Assembly (NCBI RefSeq): GCF_002899675.1
Contig: NZ_PKUU01000026.1
Location: 46,343 to 110,342, forward strand
Reading direction: 5' to 3'
Source: Clostridium sp. chh4-2
GTDB lineage: Bacteria > Bacillota > Clostridia > Lachnospirales > Lachnospiraceae
DNA length: 64,000 bases
The translations under genes and the position numbers were made by a program. Shown one piece after another: positions 60,753 to 64,000 of the stretch (positions are counted from its first letter, which is position 1; every line of letters starts with the position of its first letter). The notes under the pieces were generated by a model, which saw nothing but the letters and a program-made list of their open reading frames with translations, had not been told where the DNA came from and ran no database searches.

Positions 60753-63700
60753 ATGAGTCAGAGGATTGAAGAAATGACACCGGACATGGCATGGCTGGAG
60801 GACCCGCAGGTTTTTTCGGTAAACCGCCTGCAGGCGCATTCGGACCATTTGTACTATGAAAATGAAGAGGAGATGGAGCAGGGAAATATGAAACTGCGCC
60901 AGTCTTTAAACGGAACCTGGAAATTTTCCTATGCAGAAAATCCTTCCCTGCGTAAAACGGAATTTTATCAGGAGAATTATGATCTCACCGGATTTGATGA
61001 AATTCAGGTGCCCGGTCATATACAGCTTCAAGGATATGATAAATGTCAGTATATCAATACCATGTACCCCTGGGACGGACATTCCGAGCTTCGTCCGCCT
61101 CACATTGACTGGGATTATAACCCGGTTGGAAGCTATGTCAGAGAATTTGATCTGGAAGAAAGTCTGGAACATAAGCGGATATTCCTTTCTCTGCAGGGTG
61201 TGGAAACCGCATGTTACGTGTGGCTCAACGGACATTTTATCGGATATGGAGAGGATTCCTTTACCCCGTCCGAATTTGAACTGACGCCTTATATCCGCAA
61301 AACGGGAAACCGCCTGGCGGTGGAAGTTTACAAGCGGAGCAGCGCCAGCTGGATTGAGGATCAGGATTTCTTCCGGTTTTCCGGCATCTTCCGGGATGTC
61401 TATCTCTATGCGGTGCCTGAAATCCATGTCAGGGATTTATTTGTCAAAGCGGATCTCATAAATGAATATCAGGACGGCCTGATCCGGGCAGAACTTGAGC
61501 TGATGGGAGCTTCAGGGGAATACCGGATTTTGGCAAAGCTGAATGATGAAAGCGGCCGCACGGTCTGCAGCTGGGACCAGTCCGGCTGCGGGGAAAAAGC
61601 GGTTTTGGAGGAACGGATTCCTTCTGTACATACCTGGAGCAGCGAATCGCCTTACCGTTACACGCTTCTCATAACCATAAAAGATTTGTCCGGCAATGTG
61701 AAAGAAGTCGTTTTGCAGAAGACAGGATTCCGGAAATTTGAGATGATCGGCCGGATTATGTGTCTGAATGGAAAACGCCTGGTATTTAACGGCATCAACC
61801 GCCATGAGTTCAACGTGCGCCGGGGGCGCGCCGTCACGAAGGAAGATATGCTATGGGACATTCGTTTTATGAAACAGCACAATATCAATGCGGTCAGAAC
61901 CTGCCATTATCCAAACCAGTCCATGTGGTACGAACTTTGCGACGAATACGGCATTTACCTGATTGACGAAGCCAATTTGGAGAGCCACGGTTCCTGGCAG
62001 AAGATGGGCGAGTGCGAGCCGTCCTGGAACGTGCCGGGGTCCCTTCCTGAGTGGAAGGCCGCAGTTGTGGACCGGGCCGCTTCCATGTTTGAGAGGGATA
62101 AAAACCATCCGTCGGTGCTGATATGGTCCTGCGGAAATGAATCCTATGCGGGAGAGGACATCTTAGCCATGTCCCGCTTTTTCAAAGAACACGACGACAC
62201 TAGGCTGGTCCACTATGAAGGCGTGTTCTGGAACCGGGAGTTTAACGAGATCAGCGATATGGAAAGCCGCATGTACGCAAAGCCTGCGGAAGTGGAGGCC
62301 TATCTTCAAAATGATCCGGAAAAGCCGTTTATTCTCTGCGAATACATGCACGCCATGGGAAATTCCCTGGGCGGTATGAAAAAATACACCGGTTTGGCAG
62401 ACCGTTATCCTATGTATCAGGGCGGTTTCATATGGGATTACATCGATCAGGCCGTGGCGGTGATTGGAAAGGACGGAAGGGAAGTCCTGGGCTACGGCGG
62501 TGATTTTACGGACCGTCCCACAGACTATAATTTCTGCGGGAATGGAATCGTCTATGGGGACAGAACCATTTCTCCCAAGGCACAGGAAGTAAAATTCCTG
62601 TATCAGTATCTGACTCTTGAACCGGAACAGGGCGGCGTGTGGATTCGCAATAAGCATATGTTCTGTACCACAGAGCGGTATGAATTCATCTATACGGTCT
62701 TAAAAGACGGAAGGCCAATCTGGAAGGCCCGTTTTGAAGCGGTGATACCGCCTATGGACCGGGGATATAGTTCGGTGGATATGCCGGAGTTTAAAGAGGC
62801 GGGCGAGTACGCATATCAGGTAAGCGCCGTGCTGAAAGAGGACGCTCTTTGGGCCAAGGCCGGTTTCGAAACTGCATTTGGTGAACAGGTTATAAAACGT
62901 CCGGGGGATTCGGGAGATTCGGCGGATTTAGAAGCGGAAACGAAATCGGAAATGGAAACAAAAACGAAATCGGTTTGCCGGAAGACGGAAAGCGCTCCGA
63001 TGACCATCATCCACGGCGATGTGAATATCGGCGTTGGCGGCCGGGATTTTCACGTGCTGTTTTCCAAGCAGGAGGGCGGTATCGTGTCGCTGCGCTATGA
63101 TGGAAAAGAATGGATTACAAGGCCTCCGATGCCTGTTTACTGGAGAGCGGTCACGGATAATGACAGGGGAAACCAGTTTGACATAGACAGCGCTGTCTGG
63201 ATGGGAGCCGGAATGTTCCAGCGTTTCTGCAAAAAGGAATTGGAGATAATAGAGGAAAAAGACAGAATTACGTTCAGTTATAATTATGAATTGACAACGG
63301 TGCCAAAGACGAGAACACAGGTAACGTATACGGTGACTGCGGACGGAAAGATCCGGGTAAAAGCCCATTATTATGGAAAACAGGGACTTCCTGAACTGCC
63401 GTTATTCGGCATGAGATTCCGTTTTATGGATGATGCCGACTCCTTTGAATGGTACGGAAAAGGGCCGGATGAGAATTATTGTGACCGTGGAGACGGAGCC
63501 AGGCTTGGAATTTACCGCTGCACGCCTCAGGAGAACCTGTCCCGCTACCTGGTTCCCCAGGAATGCGGGAACAGGACCGGAGTCAGATGGCTGGAAGTGA
63601 AGAGAAGAGACGGTAATGGAATCAGATTTACGGCGGATGGAGAACCGTTTGAGATGAGCGTGCTTCCTTATACGGCTGAAGAAATGGAATCGGCCCTTCA

Positions 63701-63866
63701 TATAGAAGAGCTTCCGCCTGTCCGTTACACGGTTGTGAATATCCTCGGAAAACAGCGCGGCGTGGGCGGAGACGACAGCTGGGGAGCACCGGTGTATCCG
63801 GAGTACTGCGTGAGCGGAGAAGAGGATATTGAGTTTGAATTTGTAATTGCTAAAATTGTTATTTAA
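60753..63866 (+). CDS. Beta-galactosidase, glycoside hydrolase family 2 (LacZ type)
   Basis: 1037 residues. Hydrolyses terminal beta-galactosides inside the cell (no signal peptide). Five-domain LacZ layout: N-terminal sugar-binding domain (LNGTWKFSYAENP), FNGINRHEFN, acid/base region VLIWSCGNES, nucleophile region FILCEYMHAMGNS, and the C-terminal Bgal small chain domain (FEWYGKGPDENYCDR, SRYLVPQECGNRTGVRWL). Around residues 720-745 a charged, low-complexity insert (EAETKSEMETKTK) separates the central and last domains. The final codons AKIVI and the stop coincide with the end of foldback copy D. Confidence 0.95.
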   Translation: MSQRIEEMTPDMAWLEDPQVFSVNRLQAHSDHLYYENEEEMEQGNMKLRQSLNGTWKFSYAENPSLRKTEFYQENYDLTGFDEIQVPGHIQLQGYDKCQYINTMYPWDGHSELRPPHIDWDYNPVGSYVREFDLEESLEHKRIFLSLQGVETACYVWLNGHFIGYGEDSFTPSEFELTPYIRKTGNRLAVEVYKRSSASWIEDQDFFRFSGIFRDVYLYAVPEIHVRDLFVKADLINEYQDGLIRAELELMGASGEYRILAKLNDESGRTVCSWDQSGCGEKAVLEERIPSVHTWSSESPYRYTLLITIKDLSGNVKEVVLQKTGFRKFEMIGRIMCLNGKRLVFNGINRHEFNVRRGRAVTKEDMLWDIRFMKQHNINAVRTCHYPNQSMWYELCDEYGIYLIDEANLESHGSWQKMGECEPSWNVPGSLPEWKAAVVDRAASMFERDKNHPSVLIWSCGNESYAGEDILAMSRFFKEHDDTRLVHYEGVFWNREFNEISDMESRMYAKPAEVEAYLQNDPEKPFILCEYMHAMGNSLGGMKKYTGLADRYPMYQGGFIWDYIDQAVAVIGKDGREVLGYGGDFTDRPTDYNFCGNGIVYGDRTISPKAQEVKFLYQYLTLEPEQGGVWIRNKHMFCTTERYEFIYTVLKDGRPIWKARFEAVIPPMDRGYSSVDMPEFKEAGEYAYQVSAVLKEDALWAKAGFETAFGEQVIKRPGDSGDSADLEAETKSEMETKTKSVCRKTESAPMTIIHGDVNIGVGGRDFHVLFSKQEGGIVSLRYDGKEWITRPPMPVYWRAVTDNDRGNQFDIDSAVWMGAGMFQRFCKKELEIIEEKDRITFSYNYELTTVPKTRTQVTYTVTADGKIRVKAHYYGKQGLPELPLFGMRFRFMDDADSFEWYGKGPDENYCDRGDGARLGIYRCTPQENLSRYLVPQECGNRTGVRWLEVKRRDGNGIRFTADGEPFEMSVLPYTAEEMESALHIEELPPVRYTVVNILGKQRGVGGDDSWGAPVYPEYCVSGEEDIEFEFVIAKIVI

Positions 63867-64000
63867 CAGATTTGGCGGAAAGGTACGCCCGGAATCGGGA
63901 TTCGGAGCCGGGAGACGAAGGTCGGAGGGGCCGTCCGGGCCGGGGAAGGAAGATGCAGCCAGATCGGATTCGGGATTCGCCCCTAAGAACAACTAAGGCC
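63845..64000 (+). repeat. Large foldback repeat element, copy D (truncated by window end)
   Basis: Shares its end sequence with copy B read on the minus strand: CTAAAATTGTTATTTAAC, then TTGGCG, CGGAATCGGGA, the GC-rich arm and the GATTCGGGATTCGCCCCTAAG block. The element's first bases encode the last residues and stop of the beta-galactosidase. The second arm and the hairpins lie beyond the window. Confidence 0.8.

Noticed and set aside
62891..63010. Frameshift or foreign insertion in the charged insert of beta-galactosidase
   Set aside because: The frame stays open, both flanking domains are intact, and short charged linkers at this domain border are tolerable; it looks like simple-sequence expansion.

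Overview
The window looks like a chromosome segment of an obligately anaerobic, saccharolytic Firmicute, most plausibly a Lachnospiraceae-type gut clostridium. The reasons are: two oxygen-independent class III ribonucleotide reductases, strong AGGAGG ribosome sites with frequent TTG and GTG starts, Gram-positive lipoproteins, CUT1 sugar importers without their own ATPase, YesM/YesN-type two-component pairs and many flavin or radical enzymes. Species assignment is inference. I see no rRNA, tRNA, CRISPR array, transposase or phage gene. || Layout. 1-9.3 kb, housekeeping: end of scpA, scpB, an NrdR-box-controlled nrdD-nrdG-dut set, a TPR lipoprotein, hflX, a second nrdD with a fused thioredoxin-like domain, and a nitroreductase. 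9.3-10.2 kb: a composite of large foldback repeats. 10.2-17.2 kb, surface and signalling: a histidine kinase and its probable response regulator on the minus strand, separated by an oppositely oriented cell-surface protein gene, then a 7TM diguanylate cyclase. 17.3-26.9 kb: PHP phosphatase, PadR plus a HAAS-SEDS membrane protein, NSS transporter, an iron-linked DUF3793-flavodoxin pair with an elaborate leader, a Lon-like AAA+ ATPase without protease, and a two-component system. 27.1-35.0 kb: SIS protein, TauABC-type importer, RpiR regulator, beta-glucoside PTS and 6-phospho-beta-glucosidase. 35.0-45.8 kb: a second foldback repeat, MerR regulator, lipoprotein, iron alcohol dehydrogenase plus DASS transporter, TetR-controlled MFS/ABC export genes (one ABC permease carries a stop codon), and a small toxin-antitoxin pair. 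46.1-52.7 kb: GntR-HAD-CUT1 ABC-nucleoside hydrolase-isomerase operon. 52.7-64 kb: two minus-strand genes, YesM/YesN, a CUT1 importer and a GH2 beta-galactosidase. || The most unusual content is not protein coding. A family of about 350-430 bp foldback elements (9272-9621, 9763-10195, 35040-35391, 63845-end, plus fragments) sits at or overlaps the stop codon of its host gene in all four recognisable cases, always in the same orientation as that gene. The copies share a Y-shaped fold: a long imperfect helix with a conserved asymmetric internal loop, closing a junction with two hairpins whose base pairs covary between copies. A second family of 50-58 bp palindromes with compensatory changes lies in 3' intergenic regions throughout. 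I do not recognise either family under an existing name.
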